DNA of 64,000 nt from NCBI GenBank assembly GCA_036583965.1, contig JAZBQD010000001.1, positions 15,801,892-15,865,891 of the forward strand. The letters are read 5' to 3'. The DNA is from Prunella strophiata (lineage: Eukaryota; Chordata; Aves; Passeriformes; Prunellidae). The translations under genes were made by a program, and so were the position numbers. Positions 12,421 through 24,300 of the stretch are shown here, piece by piece. Below the pieces are notes generated by a model, which did no database searches, was not told the origin of the DNA, and worked only from the letters and a program-made list of their open reading frames with translations. Position 1 is the stretch's first letter; each line of letters starts with the position of its first letter.

Positions 12421-15400
12421 CCACATGCAGTGATCTTGTGGTATAGAGCTGAACTGGGCTGCAAGAAATAAAGATGAAAGGCTCTGATCTGGGTAAGAGC
12501 CACAAGACTTGAACCACAATCCAGTGCCTTCCCTAAGCATGGAATTATTCTGGGATGATATTTAAATTTTTCTACACGATGGCAAAAAAAGTAAAGATTT
12601 TTTCCTTCTCAGTGAAGATCACCAACAATTAACAAATCTCCAAAGGTTTTTAGGGATGGAAGAAGAAACCAGGACAGCACTCTGCTGCTTCTCAGCCTGC
12701 TCTGGCTCTCTCACCTTGCCAAGGCAGACTATCTTGGCAACTCAGGATGTGCTGGAGAGTAGAAGTGATCTGCTCCATTTAACTGCCAGGCCACATTCCC
12801 AGCACCAGGGAACACAAGGAGGGCTGTGCTGTCCCAAAGCTTAGCAAAGATCTTTCCATGCCAGTATAAACCTCTAGAAATCAGATCCACTGTTTTTGTG
12901 TTTTGCACCATCTGTTTTTTTTTTTTTTCCTAATAGAGATGATATTTAAACCACAGCATAGATGATGTTCAGCCAAAATAAAAAAAAAAAAAAATCCAAA
13001 AAACCAAAACTAAAATATGAGACTTTAGAAAGATATGAGAAAATTTGCAATATGTCCTTAGAAAGAAAAAATCCAATTTTCCAGTGCCCTGGACTATTTG
13101 GAAATATAAAGAGTGGAAAAGGAAAACAGCTTTGTTCTGGTTAAAATCAGCCAAAGATTGAATAAAATCCTTTTAGGTACTACACACCAAAATTGCAGTT
13201 CTGTAAACGCAGATAAGCATCACCTAATCTTCTGTTTCAGAAAATTGATTAAATTTGGAAAGTATTTCCCTGCAGCTGCTCTGAACTCCTGGTTTTATGC
13301 ATTACCCAGGTTTGTCTTCCTGTGAATCTGTGGAGATGCAGTTGTGACTCAGCCCCTGGAGCAGAAGTGGAGTCCCCAATTGCCTGCCCCTCTGCCCTAT
13401 CAGGTGACCCTCGAGCAAGGATGGCAGAAAATAAAATGTGATCAGGAGCTGCAGATTACAATTTTCAGTTCCAATTTAAGAAGGAAGTTAGTGGCAGCTC
13501 AGTTTGACCTGCAGGTTTTCCCCCTGTGGCCCTGCTGCAGGACCCCTGAGCCATCCAATCCAACATAAACCCTGCCCTGAACACCAGACACAGCCACTGC
13601 CAGAGATGGGATTTTTACTCAACTCTGTTAGCAAGGAAATTAGAGGAAAATTATTATAATAAATAGTCTTTTATAAATGCCTCCTCTGGCTGTTGTTTTG
13701 TTTTTATCAGGAGTATGCAGACTAGGATTTTCCACTTGGATTTCTTTCCTGCTGAAGACTTAAAATTCACCATGGCAAAACTCATTTTTTGAGGACACCT
13801 GCAAGCATGGTTTTGTTTATAACTCCATCTCCTGAAGGTTATTGTGCCAGGGAAGATTTGTGCTGACTTCTTGGCTGGTTCAAATTTCAGCAGAGGCACA
13901 GTGATATTCCCCATTAAAAGAATGTGTGGGTTCTGTGCCACCAAAGGGTTTAAGTTTTCAGGTTTTAGTTTTAGTTTTTAGTTTTTCTGACTGGTTTGCA
14001 GCATTGAGTGGATGGGTAAATGCCTCCATGGATAAGACAGGTGATGCACTGAGGAGTAACACTGTCCAGAAACCCTCCCCTCTGCCCATCCTGCTGATCC
14101 AGCTGTCCTGTGAGATGGATTTCCTAGGTAGGCAAACAGCAATTTTGGCACTGCAGCTGTGGAATATCTTTGGAGGGGGCCTGGGGTGAGAGCTCAGCAG
14201 GAACCAGCTCCAGGAGGAAGGAGGGGAGGCACCAGTGCTCCTTCCAACCCTTGTCACTGCTCTTATCAGCGAGCCAGCCCTGAGCAGCCAGCCACACTGC
14301 TAAGGGGTGGAGGGGTTGCATTCCTGGCCCAGACCCCAAGAGCTCTTTGTATGGCTGGGAAATGCTAGCACTTCCAAAGCTGAATTCCCAGGCAGACACT
14401 GCTGCAAGGAGAGCCAGAAGGAGCAGAGACTAGAGGACATGCATTTGTTTCCTTCTTTTCAGTCTGTTGCCTCCTTTGAGACTCCACTGTGCCAGGGAGA
14501 GAGCCAGAGATGCTATCAGCTCTGCATCTGCTTCTTCGATTCAAGGGAATAAAAATATTTGGAAGGGAGGATTAGGGACAGAGCACCAATATAATTAAAT
14601 CAGCTGCAGTACCCACAGAAACTGGAGAAATACTTCTGCCTTTACATGTGCAACATTCTGCTCATAAAAGGATCGATTTGCTCATGAAAGAGGGTTTTAA
14701 AACTCCCTTTTCAGTTGTTTTTTCCAAACTCTGTACTGTATATGCTATTGGGCACCCTCAGGTCTGGAAATGATTCTGTTCTGGACCAAGATTTGCCAGT
14801 AAACTTTGGACAAATGACTCAGATGTTCCCAAGCACATTGGGGCCGTGGCAGCCCGGAGTACAGCAGGGCAGATTATCCACTAGGTGGGGGCCTCTCAAT
14901 TCTAATGGGTGCTGGCCACGGTGGCAATTAAAGCACCGGCTCAGACCGACTCTCCTTCATCCTCCTGATGTCTAAGGAAGACAAAGTTCTGCTCCCTGGT
15001 TAGACCCAGACACTGCTAAACCAAAGAGCTGCCTCCTTAGGCTTCTGTCTGATTGACACTGGAAGAACAGGGAATGAGCAGCCAATAATGCCTATTCTGG
15101 AAATATTAATTTACCTTACATGTGCCACTCATGACATATTAAGAGAGTGAGTAGCTCTGAACATTCAAGTTGTCTTCTGCTGCCTATGCTTGGAATTGAA
15201 TTTTGCTTTTGCTGCATACAGGTCACGGAAATTAAAGCTGGTTTTGCAGTGTTCACAGCCAGATTTGCTCCCTGATTTATGACAAATTTCATTCCAGGTG
15301 GAAATAAAAATGGAAAAGAAAGTAAAAATTGTGCTGGAATTAGCTCCTGCAATCTTTATCCAAAAACCTGAAATTTTGAAATCGGAGTACGTGCTTTGTG

Positions 15401-18400
15401 AATGCCCAGCTTTAGTTTAGTTGTAGTGTGATTGCAACATGTACATTTAAAAAGCTTTCCTTCATTTAAACAGTACAATTAGCACTCTAATTTCTTATTA
15501 ATATTTTGAGTTTTCTATTAAAGTTCACAGAAAATATATTTATCTATCAAATGACTTGCCAGTTACTGTGACACCAACAAGCAGATGGCATGATCAAGCT
15601 CTGAGAGCCAAGCAATGTCTGCAGCATGCAGCAGTCAGAGTGAGATCAGACCATTTGTGGATGGCTTCATCCACCTACCTCTGCTCTCCACTTCACCACC
15701 AGTTACACTAAATTGTGTAAACAATTTACACTGGAAATCAAGTCTGTAGAAATCAAGGGGTCTGTAGAATAAATGGCAGATTGGTACAAGATTATCAATC
15801 ACTTTGCATCTTTAATTTCCTTAAAGGCAGGCCTCAGTTGTATCAGTGGCCCAACAAACAGCTCCATGATTCTGAACAAACCATGAAGCCAAACATCTGT
15901 ACAGCCCTGGTTACAGTAATTCATAGGTGAGACCTTTTTGCTTTTAGTTGAAATGGTTCATACACCTGGAATATTCAAAATACAACCAGTGAAGACCTGG
16001 GCTATTCAGTGATACTCTGCATGAAACATCAAGTGATGGAAATCATGCAGGTCAAATTCATCATGCCTCTTGAATCTGAGGATTGAGAAAGTCTGTTTGT
16101 TGCATTTATTAGGAGTGTTTATATGACTCAAATGCATCCAGCAGAGGACTTGGACTGGAGCCTGCTTCACAACACAGCACTCCACACGTGCCAGGCACGT
16201 CACTCACCCAGGTTCATCAGTGACAGCTCCTGCACTACTCATCCAGAACAAACACCTGGACTCCCAGTCCTGGTTAGCAGAGCCTTTCCTGCTCAGGTGA
16301 CCTGTGAAAGTGCTCAGGAGGCAGAAAGGTTATTTAGATCTCACTGCAAGATGTGTTGTTTCCTGACACACCAGAGATATCTGTTTGATTAATGCAGTGA
16401 ATAACAATTCTATTAGAAGAGTGCTGTGCTGTACAACCTGAGCTGGAGCTGCTGTGCAGCTGGGAGGGAGCTCTCTGCTCTCTGCTCTGCTCCCCATGTT
16501 CAAGTCAAACAGACTTAAAAGACCCTGTAGAGTAAATCAGCTCTGGGTAACTACAATTACACGGTTTCTAGTTGTACTGGAACACCCTAGAGCAAATGTT
16601 TAGTTTGGTACTCCTGGGTGTGTGAAGCACTGTGCAGATAGGAACCTGGACAAGTCAGGAGTGCTGTGTTTGCACTTACATGAAGAACACAAAAAGTAGA
16701 AAATGCTTCTTGAGTGTTTCCCCTTCTGAAATAGAGCATATAGACCTTGAGCCTGGAGTCTCATCTAAGATTAGCCAGACACTACAGAGACTCACTTATC
16801 TTAATAACAGATTTTCCTGAAGCCAAGATTTTTGCTTGGCAGTATTCCCTATATGAACATTTTCATAAATCATTCTGATCTGAAGGATGGCTAATGACAA
16901 TATGAACTAGAAGCCACATTGCCTCAGGGTCACAGCTATGGCCCAGCAACAGCCCAGCACCAGAGAGCAAACAGTGAGTCCCTCACAGATCTCCTGTGTG
17001 ACCTGCCTCACTGGCAGTGCTTTCACCTGCACAGGAAACCACGCTAAATCCTACCTGTCAGGAAAGACAATTTCATTAACAGAAAAAGCATGATGTCTTG
17101 CCAACTAAATTCAATCATTAAAAGGCTTTTCCCTGTCAGCCCAGACTGTTCTCTTTCCAGCTGGATGCTTGTCGACCCTGCAGCAGCTCAAGTGAATCTT
17201 GAATCACTAGCCCATGATAATTTCTGTGAAATGCAGCCCCCTCTCTTTCTTAGCAGGGTATGCCCCCACAAAAATGTCTAATTCAAGTTAGATATCCCTT
17301 TGAAATTTCCTTTCATTAATTTTTCACCTACTTGCTGACCTTATTCATTAGCTCTGCTGAGTAAATGGTTGGCTGCCAGCTGCAGCAAAATAAAAGACGA
17401 CCCCCCCCCATTCTTTGTGCCTTTGTTTACATTCCCTCAGCTACAAACCCCAGCTGTATCACTTCCTCAACTTACAAAAGTAATTTTCCTGCAGGACCTT
17501 TTTAACATCTGTGTCCCCTGTGTCTGAATCAGCTGCTTTTGTTGATTTGGAAGAGACTCTGGCATATGCTACAGGGAACATATGGTCTAAGTGTGCCTTT
17601 CTGTTGCAAAACTGAGAGTGAAATTCCTCTGCAGATTGGAAGCAGAATAAATTGCTGATATTACTCCTTTTGAGGCTACTGCTGACATTGGTGAGGCTGA
17701 GCAGAGGTTTTATACCAGAGAGCATGAGAGGCAGCAGAGGAAGGAATCATGGCCAGGGACAGGCACCACAGTGCAGGACTGTGAGATGAGCAAAGTTTGG
17801 GATCTGTTGCTTAGAAAATAGGTGAGTCAGAAAAGGTGATGGCAATACAGACAATCTGCAAGTAAATGCTCTGGGAAAAAATGATCCATTTATAATACTT
17901 AGGAGTCAAAGGCACACAATAGTGGGGACAGAAAAATGGGTCTTTGATGGAGCAGTGTGGTTCTGACAGCTAGGGACATGCAGGATGGAAGGGCTGCAGG
18001 AATGGAGGAGCACGTGTCAGCAATTATTCAGTTTGTCAGTGTGATAAACAAAACCTCCTGTCAAAAGATGAATGACCATCAATGGTAAGCAGTAACAGAT
18101 CTTTGATCCTGCCTCAAGCAGGAGGAGATCCTGGCTGTGCACAGGGGTGTGAAGAGGCAGGGGTCTTTTTGAATTAAGAGATACTTCAGTAATAAGCATC
18201 TACCTCCGAGGGATTCATACTGTGAATTCCTCTAAGCAAATAGCTTTGCAGAAGGTAACTTCTGCGTTTGAGGGACACTGTGCATTCACTCTCTACTTAG
18301 AGTAACTATCAACAGGCATCTGTGGCTGCTCCTGTGACTGTCAGATGACTGCAAGTGGTGTAGTTGTGAAGCACAGTTACCTCCGACCAAACCCACTGAG

Positions 18401-18514
18401 TTATAGAGCACCCACGAGAAAGCCACTGTTTTAAACCTCACAGACACACTCTTTGCCTTCAGGTGTATTTCTGAGTGAAAGTGAGAATTGAGACACGCAT
18501 TTGCAAAGCGCTGA

Positions 18515-18527
18515 GAAAGTTCAAGCC
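18515..18527. promoter_or_regulatory. Heat-shock element match, distal (BAG3)
   Basis: The word GAAagTTCaaG has the alternating nGAAnnTTCnnG pattern bound by HSF1 trimers. It lies about 540 bp upstream of the BAG3 start codon. It is the weakest in context of three such matches. Confidence 0.5.
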
Positions 18528-18882
18528 AGTTGAATGCGAAGAACAACGCCTGCCCACACCCTCACTCGGGACGCATTATTGCTGCTGTTTATCTGCCATA
18601 GCCTCGAATTATCAGTCACGGGGCAGGGCGTTGCGGGGAGGAGCTTTGATCCTTCTCTCAGGGCTCGGGGCAGTGGGTCGGAGCTGTCTTGCGAGGGTGC
18701 CGGAGGGCTGCGGGCTGCCCAAGGACGGGACCGGCCGGAGCAGGAGGGCAGCCCCGGCTGCTGATTTCCCCCCGCGGCGAGCAGCACACGGAGCCGCCCG
18801 CGCCGTCCCGGGGCCGCCCGCGGCTCCCGGCGAGCCCTTCCCGGTACCCCGGGGGTCTGCGGAGCCGCGCTGGACACAGCCA

Positions 18883-18893
18883 GAAGTTTCCAG
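18883..18893. promoter_or_regulatory. Heat-shock element match, middle (BAG3)
   Basis: GAAgtTTCcaG matches the five-base HSF1 units in alternating orientation. It is about 165 bp upstream of the BAG3 start codon. Confidence 0.65.
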
Positions 18894-18971
18894 CCAGCGA
18901 CTCCTCCGCCGTCCCTCGTCCTCCGCGTCCCGCCCCTCGTCCCTCCCCCGCCGCCGCCTCCCCGCCGCCGT

Positions 18972-18987
18972 TTCCAGACAGTTCCAG
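18972..18987. promoter_or_regulatory. Heat-shock element match, proximal, four units (BAG3)
   Basis: TTCcaGACagTTCcaG gives four consecutive five-base units in register: TTC, GA(C), TTC, G. It is about 70-85 bp upstream of the BAG3 start codon and is the longest of the three matches. Binding by HSF1 is expected for BAG3 from established knowledge. The exact use of this site is inferred. Confidence 0.7.
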
Positions 18988-19056
18988 CCCCGCGCCCCCG
19001 CCCCCCGGCCCGCGGCGGATAAAGCGGCCGGCGCGGCCCTCAGGCACTGCCCCGCC

Positions 19057-19230
19057 ATGAGCGCCGCCGCGCAGAGCCCGCCGCCGCCGCAGCAGATGGA
19101 GGGCAGCGCCGAGCCGCTGCCCCCCGGCTGGGAGATCAAGATCGACCCGCAGACCGGCTGGCCTTTCTTCGTGGATCACAACAGCCGCACCACGACCTGG
19201 AGCGACCCGCGCCTGCGGGCGCCGCCGCAG
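19057..19230 (+). CDS. BAG3: BAG3 coding exon 1 (WW domain)
   Basis: BAG3 is a cytosolic co-chaperone. It joins HSP70 to small heat-shock proteins and steers damaged clients, such as filamin in muscle Z-discs, to autophagy. Exon 1 has 58 codons and ends in phase 0 at CAG before GTATGG. The start ATG follows CCCGCC, a good context, and begins [13 protein letters not shown]. The WW domain is complete, from [14 protein letters not shown] through [15 protein letters not shown], with the two tryptophans at residues 25 and 48 and the closing proline at 51. In mammals this domain binds PPxY proteins such as SYNPO2. The linker before the WW domain is proline- and glutamine-rich and differs from mammals, as expected for disordered sequence. 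Confidence 0.97.
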
Positions 19231-19785
19231 GTATGGGCGGGCGGGCGGGGGTGGCCGGGCCGGGCCGGGCCGGGGGTCCCGGCGGGGCAGGGGGGGTCGG
19301 GGGCCGCGCTCCCCCCGCGCGTGGCGATGCGGTGAGGGCAGGAGCTGCCTTTTGTCCCTGACGCACTGCAGTCCCTTTTTTGTGCATTCAATCATTCGAT
19401 ACCTCGGCCCTGTAATGTTTATTTAAAGTTGGTCAAGTCCGCCTGGCCTGCCAGGGGAGAGGCGAGCCTGATTTATTTTTCAGCTGTGAACTGCCCGAAC
19501 GCTGGATGCCTTTAAAAAAGGAGCGATCCGGCTCAGTGTCCAACTTTTTTTTCCTTTTCCCCGGTCCCAAACTCCGGCGGCAGCTGCCGCTTGGGTTTTG
19601 TTGCGAAGCACGCTCGGGGAAAAGCCGCATCTCAGTCCAAATATGTCCATGGAAGGAGAGGCGCGGAGGGGAGCGCGGCCGGGGCCCTGCGGAGTGACCC
19701 TTTCGGGTCAGTTTCCCCGGCTTTTGGGGCATACAGCCCGTTCCTGGAGGGCATGCAGCCCTCTGACCGCGGCGCCTGTGGGCAG

Positions 19786-21385
19786 GACAGCAGGGTCCCG
19801 GGAGCCCCGGTGAGCCGGGGGACAGCAGGGTCCCGGGAGCCCCGGTGAGCCGGGGGACAGCAGGGTCCCGGGAGCCCCGGTGAGCCGGGGGACAGCAGGG
19901 TCCCGGGAGCCCCGGTGAGCCGGGGGACAGCAGGGTCCCGGGAGCCCCGGTGAGCCGGGGGACAGCAGGGTCCCGGGAGCCCCGGTGAGCCGGGGGACAG
20001 CAGGGTCCCGGGAGCCCCGGTGAGCCGGGGGACAGCAGGGTCCCGGGAGCCCCGGTGAGCCGGGGGACAGCAGGGTCCCGGGAGCCCCGGTGAGCCGGGG
20101 GACAGCAGGGTCCCGGGAGCCCCGGTGAGCCGGGGGACAGCAGGGTCCCGGGAGCCCCGGTGAGCCGGGGGACAGCAGGGTCCCGGGAGCCCCGGTGAGC
20201 CGGGGGACAGCAGGGTCCCGGGAGCCCCGGTGAGCCGGGGGACAGCAGGGTCCCGGGAGCCCCGGTGAGCCGGGGGACAGCAGGGTCCCGGGAGCCCCGG
20301 TGAGCCGGGGGACAGCAGGGTCCCGGGAGCCCCGGTGAGCCGGGGGACAGCAGGGTCCCGGGAGCCCCGGTGAGCCGGGGGACAGCAGGGTCCCGGGAGC
20401 CCCGGTGAGCCGGGGGACAGCAGGGTCCCGGGAGCCCCGGTGAGCCGGGGGACAGCAGGGTCCCGGGAGCCCCGGTGAGCCGGGGGACAGCAGGGTCCCG
20501 GGAGCCCCGGTGAGCCGGGGGACAGCAGGGTCCCGGGAGCCCCGGTGAGCCGGGGGACAGCAGGGTCCCGGGAGCCCCGGTGAGCCGGGGGACAGCAGGG
20601 TCCCGGGAGCCCCGGTGAGCCGGGGGACAGCAGGGTCCCGGGAGCCCCGGTGAGCCGGGGGACAGCAGGGTCCCGGGAGCCCCGGTGAGCCGGGGGACAG
20701 CAGGGTCCCGGGAGCCCCGGTGAGCCGGGGGACAGCAGGGTCCCGGGAGCCCCGGTGAGCCGGGGGACAGCAGGGTCCCGGGAGCCCCGGTGAGCCGGGG
20801 GACAGCAGGGTCCCGGGAGCCCCGGTGAGCCGGGGGACAGCAGGGTCCCGGGAGCCCCGGTGAGCCGGGGGACAGCAGGGTCCCGGGAGCCCCGGTGAGC
20901 CGGGGGACAGCAGGGTCCCGGGAGCCCCGGTGAGCCGGGGGACAGCAGGGTCCCGGGAGCCCCGGTGAGCCGGGGGACAGCAGGGTCCCGGGAGCCCCGG
21001 TGAGCCGGGGGACAGCAGGGTCCCGGGAGCCCCGGTGAGCCGGGGGACAGCAGGGTCCCGGGAGCCCCGGTGAGCCGGGGGACAGCAGGGTCCCGGGAGC
21101 CCCGGTGAGCCGGGGGACAGCAGGGTCCCGGGAGCCCCGGTGAGCCGGGGGACAGCAGGGTCCCGGGAGCCCCGGTGAGCCGGGGGACAGCAGGGTCCCG
21201 GGAGCCCCGGTGAGCCGGGGGACAGCAGGGTCCCGGGAGCCCCGGTGAGCCGGGGGACAGCAGGGTCCGGGGCCGTGGGTGAGCCGGGGGGGCACGGCAG
21301 GATCCGGGTTTGCGGGAGCCCCGGTGAGCCGGGGGACAGCAGGGTCCCGGGAGCCCCGGTGAGCCGGGGGACAGCAGGGTCGGGG
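19786..21385. repeat. Homogeneous 35-bp minisatellite in BAG3 intron 1
   Basis: Units of 35 bp start gacagcagggtcccgggag and end ccccggtgagccgggg. Forty-two units from 19786 to 21255 look identical by eye. About three or four degenerate units follow up to 21385, one of them with cacggcaggatccgggtttg. Each unit holds CCCCGG-TGAG-CCGGGG, a perfect 6-bp stem with a four-base loop, and the 8-bp palindrome TCCCGGGA. On the sense strand of BAG3 each copy also contains CGGTGAGC, which resembles a splice donor. Because the unit lacks stop codons on the minus strand in every frame, that strand has open frames of about 600 codons. These are an artefact and not a collagen-like gene. Confidence 0.97.
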
Positions 21386-24300
21386 TCCGCGCAGCAGCGG
21401 GGAAGGGGCCGCTGGATGCGGGATGCGGCTGCACCGGAGCTCTGTTGAAAGTTTTTCTCCCCTTCCTTACAACGTGAAGAGCGGCGCGCTCAAGGAGTGT
21501 TAATTATTTGATGAACTTAACCGTTTCTTAAAATAGTAATTGCCCGGTTTGCGAGCGCAGACCGTGACTGAAGGCTCGGTGTGAGAGCAGCTGGCTTTGG
21601 GAAGGAACGGACGTACTTCTGTGTCGCAAATTAACCCCCTTTGCAGCTCTCTTAGTGCTAGTTCGTTTGATCTATAAATAAATTCTAGTAGTAATGCACA
21701 GAGGTCTTAGAAAAATGTAATTTGATAATAAGAATATTGAGACTAGCATAGGAAAAAGTGTGTTTTCTCTTCTTTTTTGGAGGCACCTGCTAACACTTGC
21801 TGTTATGGTAGTAAAAGTAAAAATAGTGTGGTTTTTATAGCCATAGAATATACTTGAGAAGAAAAGCGTGCTGTTTACTGAAAGGGTTTTGTTCCAGGAA
21901 TACCACTTGAGGCTAACCCATTTAACAGAATAGTCAGATTCAAGCTGCTTTCAGTAATTGTGTGAAGAGAGCTGGAAGCTGTCTGATGGATCAGCCCTCT
22001 GCTTGAGTGGGTGCCTGAAACAAAACAAATTTTCACCCCTATCTCGTGTGAAATCTGTGGTGATAAGAAGTTCCTGTGTGCCTCTTCTGACAATTGCAAG
22101 GGCTGTCACAGGTACAAAAAGCTGTATCTGCTTTTGAACAGCTTTTGTGGGATACTCTTTTCCAAACAGGAAAATTTGTTACTCCTGGCTGTGAGCAGGA
22201 ATGTGTGCTTCGGGTTTGTTCACTGGGAGACAGAGAAATGCCTCTAGAGATGAGCTGCTGATTTTTGGGAGTTCCTAGCTAAAAAAAGTCCTCCAGTTTA
22301 TGGTGGTAGTAGTTGTGTGTAAGTGCTCTCACACAACCATTTATCAGAGCCTCGAATTAAATGTGTCTGCTGGAATTCGTGGACAGCTGCTGAAATCATC
22401 AGTTTTGTTGAGTACCAGTGTATTTCACAAGGACAGGTACTAGTTAGCAAAAGAATCTTAGAGTCAGGCCCACAGAAAATGTCTTTTCCTAAATATTCTC
22501 TTAGCTAGGCAATGCCAAGGAAGGCAAATTATGGACATTGAATTTCAAATCCAGCAAGAATTTTTGAAGATGCCGGACTTCTGTTAATACCTAAACAGGT
22601 GGAAAGGACATAACCACAGATTAAAGCAAAAACAGATTTGATGGGGAGAGCTTTCTGATTTCCTTCATTCTCAGCCTAGCTCAAATGAGAACTTGGGGCT
22701 GTTAGAAGGGATCTGAGAATCACAAAAGCTGACTGCATGTGTCAGACTTCATGCACCTTTTGAAGAATGATTATGCAAAGATCAAACCTGTGCTGACTCC
22801 ATCACTGCTTTGCTTTCACTGAAATCTGACAGTGAAATTAGCAATTGTTTTACCACCTTCGAGGTGGTCTTGCCCTATATCCACCAATATTCTGTGTGTG
22901 AATGTTTGTATTGCACTCTAAGTGGACTATGACTGGAGCACAGATCTAGGGCTAGCTGAGCTTTTCCAGCTAAGTAAGAATACACCTGAGGCAGTGTCAT
23001 AATAAAGTCCTGTTGTTCCCAAGTACTTAATCTTGCTCTTCTCACTTACCCTAGCCTTAACATGAGTGCAGCCATGCTGACTGCAGTAATCTGTGCCAGA
23101 TACATAATCGGGTAAAAGTTGAAGTGGCTCTTCTGAAATTTTAACCCATGACAAAGCCATTTTAAAGCAATGAAACCAGACCTTGATTTTCCATTTAACT
23201 CTGTATTTTTGGTGCATTTGTGAATTCAGATTGCTGTCAGTTATTTCCTCATTCAGTCTGGCCTTTTTTATTTTTTATTGACGTGAAGGATGGGTGTTCT
23301 TCTGCATGTTTATTTCTGTTACGTGTAAGAAATCACTGCAGCATAAGGATGGACTGGGGAGCCCTTCATGAGAAAGAGGGTAAAATCTCATCTTGTTTCA
23401 GTGAGAAATAAGGGATGACTTTGCAAGTGACAGAAAAATATTTATTAATGAAGCTTCTTGGTAGACTAATGATTTTCTTTCAAGGATCTGATTAGTTAAT
23501 AGTAATACATTTAAGGAGTGAAGTACTATCAACACTGTGAAGATGTATATACATCTAGTAAAAAATGTGTTTACTAGCAATGTCACTCCTATTTTTTTTT
23601 TTTTTATAGAATTACTCATTTCCTATGCTTATTTGTTGTAGTTGTTTTCTGTTCTAACTTAGGGTGTCACAGCTCTGTATACTTCCTGCAGGATTGTCTT
23701 ATGACATTAAATTGTTAACTTGGTGTTCCCCGAAGTGTGGATAAAAATAGATTGCATTTAAAGAAGAAAACAAAGAAGGTTTGTATAGGTATTTGTCGAT
23801 GCCCCTTCTCTGTGTTGTTCCCACATGCAGTGAGCCCCCTGGGAAATAATGCAGCTAAAAATAAACCAAAGGAATTGACTGTGCTGAGCTTCACTAACGG
23901 ATATTGGAGTGATCAATAGCTCAGTGGTGCCTTGGGTTTGAGATAAAAGCTGCAGCAGCCAGGCACGAGTCAGGGAGCAGCCATAAAAGTGATCTATGAT
24001 AAGTATTGGCTGCAGCAATGACTGCACAGGCCTAAACAAAGGAAGAAGAAGCCATCTCACCCTGCTGCTGATGCTTCACTGGGGAACAACTGACTACACC
24101 TAAGTTTCCATCCTCTCCCTTCATGGCTGTTGCATCTCTTTTCTCTCTGCTTCCCCAAATAAGTCTGAAGTCACTCAATTCTCATCCCTTTAGCAGTGGG
24201 CTTATTTTTGAGCACTGACTTCTCGTGGTCAAGTTGACTGAAAATCCTTGGTAGACCAAATTAGAAATTGCATTGAGAGGTCAGAGCAGCCTCTCTGAAG

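Larger units (their letters stand above)
8146..18470. other. TIAL1-BAG3 intergenic region
   Basis: About 10 kb without a supportable gene. I see one CR1 reverse-transcriptase fragment (9240-9460). There are several A-rich low-complexity tracts (8942-8959, 10852-10890, 12390-12420, 12975-12995) and a C run near 17401-17409. A CTCF-like word lies at 14878-14893. Open frames are short and show no family resemblance. The stretch at 13.9-14.5 kb is somewhat richer in GC but has no CpG island. Confidence 0.7.
18600..19340 (+). promoter_or_regulatory. BAG3: CpG-island promoter and 5' UTR of BAG3
   Basis: GC- and CpG-rich DNA begins abruptly near 18.6 kb and runs through exon 1 into intron 1. It holds two heat-shock-element matches (18883-18893 and 18972-18987) and GC boxes close to the start codon. 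BAG3 is a classical HSF1 target, which fits these sites. No clear TATA box stands at a plausible distance. The exact transcription start is not visible from sequence. Confidence 0.8.

Noticed and set aside
19016..19024. GGATAAAGC as a TATA box for BAG3
   Set aside because: It is only about 40 bp before the start codon, which would leave almost no 5' UTR, and it is a poor TATA match.
19433..21434. Two minus-strand open frames of about 600 codons with collagen-like repeats of proline, glycine and cysteine
   Set aside because: They are a by-product of the 35-bp minisatellite, which has no stop on the minus strand in any frame. The 35-residue protein period is simply three DNA units. No promoter or splice context supports a gene.
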